Positions 55,276 to 64,000 of a stretch of 64,000 nucleotides of DNA are shown piece after piece. The stretch comes from Rhodospirillales bacterium (GTDB taxonomy: Bacteria; Pseudomonadota; Alphaproteobacteria; Acetobacterales; Acetobacteraceae), in assembly GCA_025352665.1 (NCBI GenBank), contig JANXSM010000143.1, forward strand, positions 1-64,000. Reading direction: 5' to 3'. The notes beneath the pieces are model-generated. The model did not search any database and was not told the origin of the DNA. It saw only the letters and a program-made list of their open reading frames with translations. The number at the start of each line of letters is the position of its first letter. The stretch's first letter is position 1. Both the position numbers and the translations under genes were made by a program.

Positions 55276-55289
55276 CCCCACCGCTGCAG

Positions 55290-55736
55290 TCAGGCCATCT
55301 TCTCCCAGCCTCGCAGGGTCTGCTGCCAGTAGGTGAGTGCGTGACCACCGTCCTTGCCCGCTTTCCATCGGGTCCGTGCGGTGGCCACGGCTTTTTCGTC
55401 GTTCCCGTCGAACAGGTCGAAGACGCGGTCGAACTGGTCGAGCCGGACGCTGCCGGCGCCGTCGATCAGAAACAGGAAGCGGGCACCGTTCGGTGCCTCG
55501 TCGTCGGTCGTGAGCCAGATCGGCTGCAAGTCGGCTTCACCGGTGGCGACCGAGCCATGCGGGAGCCAGTCGGGCTCCGGACAAAGCCAGAGGGCGGCAT
55601 CCAGCGCCGCCACGCGATCACTGCTGCCGCAGATAACGACGGCGCGCTGGCCGGCGGCGAGGGTGCGGCCGAGCAGGGCTGGCAGCGCCTGATCCGAACC
55701 TGAGCGCGTGAGGTGGTAAAAGCCGATTTCCGCCAT
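55290..55736 (-). CDS. holC: DNA polymerase III chi subunit
   Basis: The 148-residue protein matches the clamp-loader-associated chi subunit that binds SSB. Recognisable are MAEIGFYHLTRSGSDQALPALLGRTLAAGQRAVVICGSSDRVAALDAALW, WLPHGSV and RFLFLIDGAGS...FDRVFDLFDGND. It ends three bases... downstream of, and in the same direction as, the two M17 aminopeptidase genes, as in many alphaproteobacteria where holC follows pepA. Confidence 0.92.
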   Translation of the reverse strand: MAEIGFYHLTRSGSDQALPALLGRTLAAGQRAVVICGSSDRVAALDAALWLCPEPDWLPHGSVATGEADLQPIWLTTDDEAPNGARFLFLIDGAGSVRLDQFDRVFDLFDGNDEKAVATARTRWKAGKDGGHALTYWQQTLRGWEKMA

Positions 55737-55739
55737 CTG

Positions 55740-57164
55740 CTACGCCCGGTGCGGATCTTCGAAGCGCTGCGACACCAACCTGTCGAGCAGGCGAACGCCC
55801 CAGCCGGTGGCACCCGCGGCGTGTGCATCATCGGCAGTTTCAATGCTTTCGACGCCGGCGATGTCCAGATGCACCCAGGGAGTTCCCGTTACGAACTCGC
55901 GGAGGAATGCCGCTGCCTGGCAGGCGTCGGGCTGGCCGCGGCCGGGCACGCAATGGCGGATATCGGCGATATCGCTATTGAGATCGCGGCGGTGCTGGTC
56001 GCTGATCGGCATGCGCCACACACGCTCGCCGACGGCTTCACCGGAGGCTGCGACATGGGCTGCAAGGTCAGGGTCGTTGCTGAACAGGCCGGCCATATGG
56101 TGGCCGAGTGCTGTGACGATGCTGCCCGTAAGCGTCGCGAGATCGATGATCGCGGCGGGTCTGTGGCGGCGGATTGTCCAGGCAAGTGCATCGGCCAGGA
56201 CCAAACGACCTTCGGCGTCGGTGTCAATGACCTCGATGGTGCGACCGGAGAAACTATGCAGGACGTCGCCGGGGCGGTAGCTGTCGGCACCGATGGCATT
56301 TTCGGCGAGCACGAGCACCGCGATGGCCGGAGCCGGTGAGCCACGCAATGCCAGGCTGAAGATGGCGCCCGCACAGGCGGCAGCGCCCGCCATGTCTGCT
56401 CGCATTTCCCACATGCGGTCAGCGGGTTTGATGCTGATACCGCCGGTGTCGAAGGTAATGCCCTTGCCCACGAAAGCGATCGGCGGGATCTCAAGTGCCC
56501 CTGGCCACCGCAGCAGGACGAGGCGGGGACGATGCTGTGACGCATTGCCGACGGCGAGCAAGGCGCCGAGCCCCTGGTGCTCAAGTTCATGCCGCTTCAG
56601 GACGGTGATCTGCACGCCGGCGCGTTCGAGGGGGGCGAGGCGTTCGATGAAATCATCGGGAGTGAGCAGATTGGCAGGCTCGGTCACGAGATCGCGCGCG
56701 AAGGCGGTGCCGCGCAGCACCGCAGAAGTGGTGTGCCAGGCGGCCTCGATCCCTGGCGCGTCGCTCAGCAGGTGCAGGGTTTTGAGCCAGGCTGCGCCCT
56801 CATCGGGCTTCGTTTTAAGGCCGGTGGTGTGCCAGGCCCGGTGGATGGCGCCGGCGGCAAAGGCTACGGCAAGAGTCGGCAGGAGGCGCATGCCGTCGAG
56901 CGCGAGGCTGGGGACGTGGCTCAGACGCGCCACCGCCAGGGCACCCGCGGCACGAAAGCTTGCTTCGGTGGGATTGCTCCCGACACCGACGAGCATTAGG
57001 CGGCCCGATGGCGCGAAGATTTCGCAGCTTTGCTGGAGCTTTCCCGTGAAGCCGGCCGCTGCTGCGGCCGGCTGCGCCGGCTCGGGAATGACGGCTCCCT
57101 CGGCAATCGGGATGATCGTCACCGCCGCTTTGGGGGCGGAGGTGCCGATCCGGAGCTTCAGCAT
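55740..57164 (-). CDS. M17 leucyl aminopeptidase, divergent paralogue
   Basis: The 474-residue protein is a second M17 aminopeptidase. The active site is intact: FVGKGITFDTGGISIKPADRMWEMRADMAGA and IDTDAEGRLVLADAL. The signature Asn of NTDAEGR is Asp here. The N-terminal domain is shorter and more Ala/Pro-rich than that of the neighbour. Its ATG overlaps the neighbour's stop by one base (TGATG), so it is translationally coupled. It is likely a gene duplication product with a shifted substrate range. Confidence 0.9.
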   Translation of the reverse strand: MLKLRIGTSAPKAAVTIIPIAEGAVIPEPAQPAAAAAGFTGKLQQSCEIFAPSGRLMLVGVGSNPTEASFRAAGALAVARLSHVPSLALDGMRLLPTLAVAFAAGAIHRAWHTTGLKTKPDEGAAWLKTLHLLSDAPGIEAAWHTTSAVLRGTAFARDLVTEPANLLTPDDFIERLAPLERAGVQITVLKRHELEHQGLGALLAVGNASQHRPRLVLLRWPGALEIPPIAFVGKGITFDTGGISIKPADRMWEMRADMAGAAACAGAIFSLALRGSPAPAIAVLVLAENAIGADSYRPGDVLHSFSGRTIEVIDTDAEGRLVLADALAWTIRRHRPAAIIDLATLTGSIVTALGHHMAGLFSNDPDLAAHVAASGEAVGERVWRMPISDQHRRDLNSDIADIRHCVPGRGQPDACQAAAFLREFVTGTPWVHLDIAGVESIETADDAHAAGATGWGVRLLDRLVSQRFEDPHRA

Positions 57165-58654
57165 CAACCTTCGTAATACGTCGACACGAGCCGATCGAGC
57201 AGGCGCACACCGTATGCGGTGGCGCCTTTCGGAGTCGTGGCAGTGTCTTTAGAACTCCAGGCGAGCCCGGCGATGTCCAGATGCGCCCATGTCTTGCCGT
57301 TGACGAAACGCTGGATGAACTGGGCGGCGGTGATGGCGCTGCCAGGGCGGCCGGTGATGTTCTTCATGTCAGCGATGTCGGACTTCAGCTGCTTGTCGTA
57401 GCAATCAGCGAGCGGCATGCGCCACAGTTTTTCCCCAGTTTCCTCGGCGACGGCGAACAGCTGGGCGGCCAGCGTGTCATCGTTGCTGAAATAACCGGCG
57501 TATTCATGCCCGAGGCTGACGATCATGGCGCCAGTGAGGGTGGCGAGATCGACCATGAACTTCGGGTCGTATTTTTGCTGGCAGTAATACAGCACGTCGG
57601 CCAGGACCAGGCGGCCTTCGGCGTCTGTGTTCAGTACCTCGATCGTTTGGCCGGAGTACGACTTTACCACGTCGCCCGGGCGCATGGCGGTGCCACTCGG
57701 CATGTTCTCCACCAGACCGACCAGGCCGATGGCGTCGACCTTGGCGTTACGGCCGGCAAGCGTTGCCATCAGCCCCACCACGGTGCCGGCGCCGGCCATG
57801 TCCCATTTCATGTCTTCCATCCCACCGGCGGGTTTGATGCTGATGCCGCCGGTGTCGAAGGTGACGCCTTTGCCGACGAAGGCGATCGGTTGTGCGCGAC
57901 CTGTCTTTTTGCCCTTGGTCGAAGTGCCGGATGCGCCGTTCCAATGCATCACGACCACGCGGGGCTCGCGGGCACTACCCTGAGAGACGCCCAGGAGGGC
58001 TCCGAAGCCGAGTTTGGTGAGTTCCTTGGGGCCGAGGACCTCGACCTTGAGGCCCAGCGCTTCGAGTGCGCGGCAACGCTCCGCCATTTCGGCAGGGAAG
58101 AGAATGTTCGGTGGCTCGCTGACCAGATCGCGGGAGACGAAAACACCGTCTGCAGTGGCCTTGAGCGGCGCCCAGGCCTCCTTGGACTTCGCAACATTGG
58201 CGACGAGCATCGAAAGCTTGGTCAGGCGCGGCTTGTCCTCGGCCCTCTCGGTCGTGCGGTAGCGATCGAAGCGGTAGGCGCGCAGCGTGGCGCCGAGGGC
58301 GACGGCGGCCCCGAGTTCGGCGGAAATGCCGCCTGTGGCGAAGGCAGCAGCGGGATCGCGGGCCAGGGCGACGCAGGCGTGGCCACCGGCTTCTTCGGCC
58401 ACCCGCTGGGTCAGCGCGTCGTGCTGGCCGATGCCGATGGCAACCACGCGCGACAGGCCGGCGCCAGGGGCTAGAATAGTACAGGTTGTGCCCGGCTTGC
58501 CTTTGAACTCGGCCGCGGCGAGTGCACGCGAGATGGCACCCCCCGTTGCTTCATCGGCTCCTGCCAGCAAATCCGCCCCACCATCCTCGCCGACCAGCAG
58601 CACGAGGGCGCCAGATTTGGGGAGTGCGGATTTGGAGAAGCTGATGTCGATCAT
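57164..58654 (-). CDS. pepA: Leucyl aminopeptidase (M17)
   Basis: This 496-residue enzyme removes N-terminal residues from peptides, using two metal ions. Metal and substrate motifs are FVGKGVTFDTGGISIKPAGGMEDMKWDMAGAG and VLNTDAEGRLVLADV. The family ending GATAYGVRLLDRLV is present. It is the first gene of the pepA, M17 paralogue, holC run on the minus strand. The canonical length and signature make this the standard PepA. Confidence 0.96.
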   Translation of the reverse strand: MIDISFSKSALPKSGALVLLVGEDGGADLLAGADEATGGAISRALAAAEFKGKPGTTCTILAPGAGLSRVVAIGIGQHDALTQRVAEEAGGHACVALARDPAAAFATGGISAELGAAVALGATLRAYRFDRYRTTERAEDKPRLTKLSMLVANVAKSKEAWAPLKATADGVFVSRDLVSEPPNILFPAEMAERCRALEALGLKVEVLGPKELTKLGFGALLGVSQGSAREPRVVVMHWNGASGTSTKGKKTGRAQPIAFVGKGVTFDTGGISIKPAGGMEDMKWDMAGAGTVVGLMATLAGRNAKVDAIGLVGLVENMPSGTAMRPGDVVKSYSGQTIEVLNTDAEGRLVLADVLYYCQQKYDPKFMVDLATLTGAMIVSLGHEYAGYFSNDDTLAAQLFAVAEETGEKLWRMPLADCYDKQLKSDIADMKNITGRPGSAITAAQFIQRFVNGKTWAHLDIAGLAWSSKDTATTPKGATAYGVRLLDRLVSTYYEG

Positions 58655-58763
58655 GGCTGATCCTCGACGGATTGAGAGCGAAGCGGCGATTGTAGCAGTG
58701 CGGCCCGGCTTGACCAGGGTTGAACGCTTGGCGTCGGGGCGGCTGGGCCTGTAAAGATGCGGG

Positions 58764-59528
58764 ATGAACGATATCGCATTGCTCGACCTTGCTTTTTCAC
58801 TCGCCCATCAGGCGGGTGCCTTGATTCTGGCTGTCCGCGCGCGGGGGTTCGAAACTGTGAGCAAACAGGATCTGTCGCCGGTGACCGAAGCCGATCACGC
58901 CGCGGAAGCCTTGATCGTGGCAGCACTTCGGACCGCTACTCCGGACATTCCCGTCGTGGCGGAGGAGGAGATGGCGGCCGGGTATGTGCCGCGCGAGGCG
59001 GAAACGTTCTGGCTGGTCGATCCGTTGGACGGAACGCGCGAGTTTGCCGCCTCGCGGGACGATTTTGCCGTCTGCATCGGACTTGTTCGGCACGGCAAAC
59101 CGGTGCTGGGCGTGGTGGGAGCGCCGGCCTACGGGGAGATGTTTGGTGGCATCGTCGGCGGCCATGCGGTCAAGCGCGACGGCGCCGGCGAGCGAGTGGT
59201 CAACGCACGGTTGCCACCGGCGGCCGGGCTCACCATGATCGCCTCGCGCTCCTCGGCGCAGCATCCCAAGGTCGCGCCCTATTTGGCCGGCCGAGAGATC
59301 GCCGAGACGATGCATATGGGCTCCGCACTGAAGTTCTGCCGAATTGCCGAAGGTCTTGCCGATCTCTATCCGCGGTTCGGACGGACCATGGAGTGGGACA
59401 CGGCTGCGGCGCAGGCCGTGTTGGAAGCGGCAGGTGGGCATGTGCTCGATGCAGATACCGGCCACGTTCTAGGGTACGGCAAGCCGAGATACGAAAACCC
59501 GCATTTCATCGCGACGGGACGCCGGTGA
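58764..59528 (+). CDS. cysQ: 3'(2'),5'-bisphosphate nucleotidase, CysQ-like
   Basis: The 254-residue protein is an inositol monophosphatase superfamily member. Metal-binding motifs are EEE (residues 67-69), WLVDPLDGTREF (about 84-94) and a C-terminal MEWDTAAAQAVLEAAGG. CysQ recycles adenosine 3',5'-bisphosphate formed in sulfate assimilation. It overlaps the next gene by four bases (GTGA). Distinguishing CysQ from other superfamily members by eye is fairly safe because of TEADHAAE and REF. Confidence 0.87.
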   Translation: MNDIALLDLAFSLAHQAGALILAVRARGFETVSKQDLSPVTEADHAAEALIVAALRTATPDIPVVAEEEMAAGYVPREAETFWLVDPLDGTREFAASRDDFAVCIGLVRHGKPVLGVVGAPAYGEMFGGIVGGHAVKRDGAGERVVNARLPPAAGLTMIASRSSAQHPKVAPYLAGREIAETMHMGSALKFCRIAEGLADLYPRFGRTMEWDTAAAQAVLEAAGGHVLDADTGHVLGYGKPRYENPHFIATGRR

Positions 59529-60490
59529 CCGAACGTCTGAGCGACACGCCCGCAGGTGTGGCGCGTGCTGTGGCCTTGCTTGTGGCGGGTGAACTGGTCG
59601 CGTTCGGCACGGAGACGGTCTATGGGCTGGGCGCCGATGCTACCAATATAAAAGCGGTCGGGCGGGTGTTCGAAGCGAAGGGGCGGCCGCATTTCAACCC
59701 GCTGATATGCCACTATCCGGATGCCGCCGCGGCATTTGCCGACGTGGAGGCAAGCGACCTGGCACGGGCGTTGGCGACGGCCTTCTGGCCCGGACCGCTG
59801 ACCCTCGTGTTGCGCCGGCGCGTGACCTGTAAGGTGGCCCTGCTGGCTGGGGCCGGGCTCGACACACTTGCGGTTCGGGTGACGGCTCACCCGACCGCGC
59901 AGGCTTTGCTGCGCGCGGCCGGGCGAGCGATTGCAGCCCCATCCGCCAATCGGTCGGGACAGGTGAGCCCGACCACAGCCGCCCATGTTCTGGACGGCCT
60001 TGACGGCCGGATCGCAGCGGTCCTCGACAGCGGGGCGTGTCGTGTTGGGGTAGAGTCGACGGTGCTCGATCTATCGGAGGCGCGTCCGTTTCTGCTGCGG
60101 CCAGGGGGCGCGACACGCGAGGCGATCGAGGCGGTCGTCGGTCCGGTGGGGAGGGGCCTGACACCCGCCGCGGCCGAGGTCACGCGCAGCCTGCGGTCGC
60201 CCGGCCTGCTGGTGTCGCATTATGCACCAAATCTGCCGGTGCGGCTGAATGCTTGTGATGTCGGACGGGATGAAGCGCTGCTGGCCTTTGGAGCGCCACT
60301 TTCAGGAGCCGGGGCAATCTATCAGCTCAGTGCCTCGCGAGACCTGGCGGAAGCCGCGTCTCGCCTGTTCGAGGGGCTGCGGAGTCTGGATCGTGAGAAT
60401 TTTCGCGGCATCGCCGCGATGGCGATTCCGCAAGCCGGACTCGGCGCGGCCATCAACGATCGGCTGGAGCGAGCATCGGCACCGCGCTGA
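59525..60490 (+). CDS. L-threonylcarbamoyladenylate synthase (Sua5 type)
   Basis: The 321-residue enzyme makes threonylcarbamoyl-AMP for the t6A tRNA modification. The YrdC domain is seen as GELVAFGTETVYGLGADATNIKAVGRVFEAKGRPHFNPLICHYPD, FWPGPLTLVLRRR, LAVRVTAHPTAQALL and AAPSANRSGQVSPTTAAHVLDGLDGRI. The C-terminal Sua5 domain starts after SPGLLVSHYAPNLPVRL. The start is a GTG overlapping the cysQ stop; the much longer open frame upstream is a shadow of cysQ. Confidence 0.93.
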   Translation: MTERLSDTPAGVARAVALLVAGELVAFGTETVYGLGADATNIKAVGRVFEAKGRPHFNPLICHYPDAAAAFADVEASDLARALATAFWPGPLTLVLRRRVTCKVALLAGAGLDTLAVRVTAHPTAQALLRAAGRAIAAPSANRSGQVSPTTAAHVLDGLDGRIAAVLDSGACRVGVESTVLDLSEARPFLLRPGGATREAIEAVVGPVGRGLTPAAAEVTRSLRSPGLLVSHYAPNLPVRLNACDVGRDEALLAFGAPLSGAGAIYQLSASRDLAEAASRLFEGLRSLDRENFRGIAAMAIPQAGLGAAINDRLERASAPR

Positions 60491-60554
60491 CCAGACCTCG
60501 CAAGCCCATCACGGTATCGTGCTGTATTGCATCGCACGAAAGCCGATCGTTGTT

Positions 60555-60881
60555 TTACCGTGCCTGGGCGAGGATGATGGTGGCGCCGATCAGACTGGCA
60601 GCACCGCCCAGGAGGTCGAGGCGCGTGGGCATCTGGCCTTCGACCAGCCACAGCCACAGCAGGGAGACTGCAATATACACGCCGCCATAGGCCGCGTATG
60701 CGCGGCCGGCGAATGCGGCGTCACTGCGGGCGAGGAGCCAGGCGAAAGCGGCCAGGCAGGCGGCGGCACCCAGAAGTAGCCAGGGCGAGACGCCGCGGCG
60801 CAGGACCGACCAGACTGCAAAGCAGCCCCCAATCTCCGCGGTGGCGGCCAGGAGATAGATTGCCGCGTTGGAGTACATCAT
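60555..60881 (-). CDS. YnfA/UPF0060 small membrane protein
   Basis: About 108 residues with four hydrophobic segments: [66 protein letters not shown] and [18 protein letters not shown]. This is the UPF0060 pattern, a four-helix protein related to small drug exporters; its own function is poorly defined. Adjacent ATGs at 60881 and 60878 cannot be told apart. Its 5' end is close to that of the divergent FAD oxidase gene. Confidence 0.88.
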   Translation of the reverse strand: MMYSNAAIYLLAATAEIGGCFAVWSVLRRGVSPWLLLGAAACLAAFAWLLARSDAAFAGRAYAAYGGVYIAVSLLWLWLVEGQMPTRLDLLGGAASLIGATIILAQAR

Positions 60882-60945
60882 GCTTCCCATTGACCGCGGC
60901 ACACCGCCGGATAGTTTGGCGTCCCAGTCACCTCATCAGACAAGC

Positions 60946-62394
60946 ATGCCAGACCAGAATCAGACCAGCCCTGCCGAGCGCCTGCTTCCCAAGCTGCGCG
61001 CCATTCTCGGGGATCGCGGCATGCTGACGGATGCCAGCGACACAGCCCCTTATGCGGAGGACTGGCGCCGCCTGTATCAGGGCAAGACGCCGGCCGTGCT
61101 GCGGCCGGCCGATACCGCGGAAGTGGCCCGCGTCGTGGTGGCCTGCGCCGAGGCGGGTGTGGCGCTGGTGCCGCAGGGAGGCAACACGTCGATGGTCGGT
61201 GGGGCCACGCCTTCGCCCGATGGCCGCGCGCTTGTGCTCAGCCTGTCGCGGCTGAACCGGGTGAGATCGATCGACCCCATCGATCTGACGGTGACACTGG
61301 AGGCTGGTGTGATCCTGAAGGCTGCTCAGAACGCGGCGGCAGAGGCAGGGTGCCTGCTGCCGTTGTCGATCAGTTCGGAAGGCACGGCACAGATCGGGGG
61401 GGTGCTTGCGACCAATGCCGGCGGCAACAACACCGTCCGCTACGGCAACGCACGCGACCTCGTGCTGGGGCTGGAGGTGGTGCTGCCGGATGGTCAGGTG
61501 TGGAACGGGCTGCGGCGGCTGCGGAAGGACAACACCGGATATTGCCTGCGTCAGCTGTTCGTCGGCAGCGAGGGTACGCTTGGGGTGATCACGGCAGCCG
61601 TGCTGAAGCTGGTGCCGCAGCCGCGCGAGCGTGAGGTGGCATTGTGCACGGTGGCCAGTGTCCAGGGCGCGTTGGATCTCTATACCCGTTTCAATCGCTC
61701 TGACCCGGCTGCGATCCAGGCGTTCGAGTACATGTCCGGTGCGGGCGTGGACTTTGTTTTGCGGCATATCCCTGGGGTGAGCCTGCCGTTCGAGCCGGCG
61801 TCGCATTATGTGCTGGTGGAGCTGGCGACACCGCGGATCGGAGCCGGGCTGCGCGCCAGCATGGAGGCCGTGCTGACGGGGGCGATGGAGGAGGACATGG
61901 TCAGCAACGCCGTCATCGCGGAGAGCGAGGCGCAGCGGGCCAATCTGTGGAAACTCCGCGAGGAGCATGCCGAGGCGCAGAAGCGCGAGGGTGCCAGCGT
62001 GAAGAACGACGTGTCGGTGCCGGTTTCAAAGGTGCCGGAACTGCTGGAACGGGCTCAGGCTGCAGCTGCACTGCTGATGCCCGGCATGCGGATGGTGCCG
62101 TTTGGCCATATGGGCGATGGCAACATCCACCTTAATTTCGAACAGCCGGAGGCCATGGACGCGGCGGTATTCTTGGCCCAGGACCATGCCATCATGGATA
62201 TGGTCGGCGAGATCGTGCAGTCGCTCGACGGGAGTTTTTCGGCGGAGCACGGGGTCGGCATGCTAAAACCTTACATGATGCCCTCGTGGCGAGGCGGCGC
62301 TGAGCTCGACGCGATGCGGCGGATCAAGCAGGCACTGGACCCCCGCGGCATCATGAACCCCGGCAAGGTTTTGCCTGACGCGGCAACCCGCTGA
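60946..62394 (+). CDS. FAD-binding oxidase, D-2-hydroxyacid dehydrogenase type
   Basis: The 482-residue flavoprotein belongs to the GlcD/D-2-hydroxyglutarate dehydrogenase group. The FAD-binding part shows [49 protein letters not shown] and the glycine loop [42 protein letters not shown]. The C-terminal part carries [12 protein letters not shown] and [16 protein letters not shown] at 60946 is taken as start; an ATG at 60868 in the same frame would overlap the divergent gene. The substrate is a 2-hydroxy acid, not further defined. Confidence 0.88.
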   Translation: [482 protein letters not shown]

Positions 62395-62472
62395 GGCCAT
62401 CCGCCAGACCTGAGTGGCCTCCTGGTCACGAGGTGGTTAGAGTGGTCCGGCCGTCAGGAGTATCCCCACCAC

Positions 62473-63585
62473 GTGCCGATTGCCGCGACCCTTTCCCTCT
62501 ATATATCTCGCGTGTTCGTGCTGGCGGTGCTGGCGATGCTGGCGGGATTATCTGCCTTGGTCGGCTTGTTCGATTTCATCGAACTGCTGCGCCGGTCGGC
62601 CACGCGGCCGGAGGCGACGTTCGGGATTGTGACGACGATCGCAGCTTTGCGGCTGCCTTGGGTCAGCATGCAGATCCTGCCGTTCGCCGTGCTGCTGGGG
62701 GGAATTCTGGCGTTCTGGCGGTTGACCCGTTCCTCCGAACTGGTGGTGGCGCGCGCCGCCGGCGTGTCGGCGTGGCAATTCCTTGCGGCGCCGGTTCTGT
62801 GCGCGATGGCGCTCGGCGCGCTGGCGACTGGGGCAGTCAGCCCGTTGTCTGCGGTGATGCGGGCGCGGGCCGAGGCGATGGACATCACCTATCTTCGCGG
62901 CGGCGGAGGACCATTGACGCTGGCAGGCGGGCAGCTGTGGTTGCGCCAGGCGGACCGGGAACTTGATCCGCAGGGCGTGGCCATTCTTCACGCCGCCCGT
63001 GTTTCAGTGGAGAACGGCCGCATCGAGGCGGAACAGATGAGCGTGTTCCGGCTCGACAGCCAGGACCGCCTGCTGGAGCGGGTGGAGACACCGCATGCGA
63101 CCCTGGGTCTGCAGGGCTGGGATCTCAACGATGCCCGCACCGTCAAGCCCGGCCAGTTGCCTGGTCCTCCAGCTCTGCGACGGCTGCCGAGCGATTTGAC
63201 CGTGGACCGCGTGCAGGAGAGCTTTGCTCCGCCTGATACGTTGAGCTTCTGGGCTTTACCGGGTTTTATTAAGTTGCTGGATCGATCTGGATTTTCGTCC
63301 ATCCGGCATCGGCTGCATTTCCAGTCGCTGCTGGCGTTGCCGCTGCTGGCGGGCACGATGTCGTTGCTGTCGGCTGGATTCTCCATGCGTCAGACCAGGC
63401 GCGGTGGTGTGGCCCAGATGATCGGCTCCGGTGTGGCCGCGGGTTTTGCGCTGTTCGTGGTGTCGAAGGTGGCCGAAGAATTCGGACAGTCCGGTGCCGT
63501 GCCACCGGTGCTGGCGGCCTGGGCGCCGGCGGTGTCGGGTTTGATGTTATCGGTCGCACTGCTGTTGCACCTGGAAGACGGTTGA
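62473..63585 (+). CDS. lptG: LPS export permease LptG
   Basis: LptG is one of two membrane subunits of the LptB2FG transporter that moves lipopolysaccharide out of the inner membrane. The 370-residue protein has N-terminal helices LSLYISRVFVLAVLAMLAGLSALVGLFDFIELLRR and LPFAVLLGGILAFWRLTRSSELVVARAAGVSAWQFL. A periplasmic beta region and three C-terminal helices (FQSLLALPLLAGTMSLLSAGFS...GFALFVVSKVAEEFGQSG) follow. It starts at a GTG. Placement directly before lptD favours LptG over LptF. No lptF gene lies beside it. Confidence 0.88.
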   Translation: MPIAATLSLYISRVFVLAVLAMLAGLSALVGLFDFIELLRRSATRPEATFGIVTTIAALRLPWVSMQILPFAVLLGGILAFWRLTRSSELVVARAAGVSAWQFLAAPVLCAMALGALATGAVSPLSAVMRARAEAMDITYLRGGGGPLTLAGGQLWLRQADRELDPQGVAILHAARVSVENGRIEAEQMSVFRLDSQDRLLERVETPHATLGLQGWDLNDARTVKPGQLPGPPALRRLPSDLTVDRVQESFAPPDTLSFWALPGFIKLLDRSGFSSIRHRLHFQSLLALPLLAGTMSLLSAGFSMRQTRRGGVAQMIGSGVAAGFALFVVSKVAEEFGQSGAVPPVLAAWAPAVSGLMLSVALLLHLEDG

Positions 63586-63587
63586 GC

Positions 63588-64000
63588 ATGCGGCGCGCCC
63601 TGTTGGCACTGGCCTTGGCCGGTGCCGCGGCCTCGCCTGCGTTCGCGCAGGATCGCAATGCACCGGTGACGTTCACCGCCGATGATGTTCAGTACGATCG
63701 CGACGCCGGCATCGTGACGGCGAGCGGCCATGTGGAGGCATGGCAGAACGACCGTACCTTGCGAGCCGACAGGATCGTGTTCAACCGCAACACGGGGGTA
63801 GCGGCCGCCACCGGCCATGTGGTGCTGCAGGAGCCGGACGGCCAAGTGGTCTTTTCAGACTATGCCGAGCTGACCCAGGACATGAAGGACGGCGTGCTGG
63901 CGGGCATGCGCGCGCAGCTTTCTCAGAACGGTCGGCTGGCGGCAAATGGCGCGAAGCGGACCGATGCACGGATCAACGAGTTGTCGCGCGCGGTCTACAG
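63588..64000 (+). CDS. lptD: LPS-assembly protein LptD (5' part, runs off the window)
   Basis: Only the first 137 codons are present. A signal peptide (MRRALLALALAGAAASPAFA) is followed by the OstA-like periplasmic domain (VTFTADDVQYDRDAGIVTASGHVEAWQNDRTLRADRIVFNRNTGVAAATGHVVLQEPDGQVVFSDYAELTQDMKDGVLAG). LptD is the outer-membrane barrel that inserts LPS with LptE. The gene starts three bases after lptG ends, so they are co-transcribed. An LptA/LptC-like protein is less likely, because of the position after LptG. Confidence 0.85.
   Translation, partial: MRRALLALALAGAAASPAFAQDRNAPVTFTADDVQYDRDAGIVTASGHVEAWQNDRTLRADRIVFNRNTGVAAATGHVVLQEPDGQVVFSDYAELTQDMKDGVLAGMRAQLSQNGRLAANGAKRTDARINELSRAVY

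Overview
The window looks like the chromosome of a GC-rich alphaproteobacterium, most probably in the Acetobacteraceae (Rhodospirillales side). This rests on protein style and gene content: alphaproteobacterial RpoB/RpoC, a Hint-type protein with a C-terminal domain I associate with acetic-acid-bacterium relatives, a DUF6362-like phage protein, and LptG directly before LptD. No database search was possible, so the taxon is an inference.

Layout. (1) 1-9968, minus strand: the ribosomal/RNA polymerase operon rplK-rplA-rplJ-rplL-rpoB-rpoC, with rpoC running off the left edge. It includes an L10-type leader and a strong hairpin between rplL and rpoB. (2) 10104-12175, plus strand: an orphan eutBC pair (ethanolamine ammonia-lyase), followed by a convergent membrane protein with an SH3-like end. 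(3) 13017-14490: decayed mobile DNA, namely a resolvase with an internal deletion, an IS66 transposase remnant and an IS630 transposase remnant. (4) 14505-44277: a contractile-tail (myovirus-type) prophage or domesticated phage. One long minus-strand late operon runs terminase, portal, scaffold-like, capsid, connectors, sheath, tube, frameshifted tail assembly chaperone, tape-measure slot, baseplate, three fibre/spike genes and lysis genes. To its right are an RlpA-like protein, a small minus-strand operon (including a DUF6362-like protein) and a divergent XRE repressor with a palindromic operator candidate. I see no integrase, transposase of its own, replication gene or head protease. (5) 44882-51431: accessory host genes, including a secreted RTX/S-layer-like protein, a convergent Hint-like protein, a TetR-MFS pair and a peptide ABC transporter binding protein. 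(6) 51454-64000: ndk, an ABC-F ATPase, LysR/DUF1127, holC, two tandem M17 aminopeptidases, cysQ-sua5, a small YnfA membrane protein, an FAD oxidase, lptG and the start of lptD.

The observations I rate highest are: a programmed -1 frameshift (G GGA AAC) in the tail assembly chaperone whose product ends exactly at the next gene's start; a 65-bp ungapped intergenic repeat present three times within 6 kb, always beside a gene 3' end; two tandem receptor-binding proteins sharing one N-terminal adaptor module, with glycine-rich tips on fibre proteins; a proline-rich protein in the tape-measure slot; and the structural-only content of the phage, which makes domestication possible. Nothing here is proven to be a new system. 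The phage locus is the best candidate for further work.
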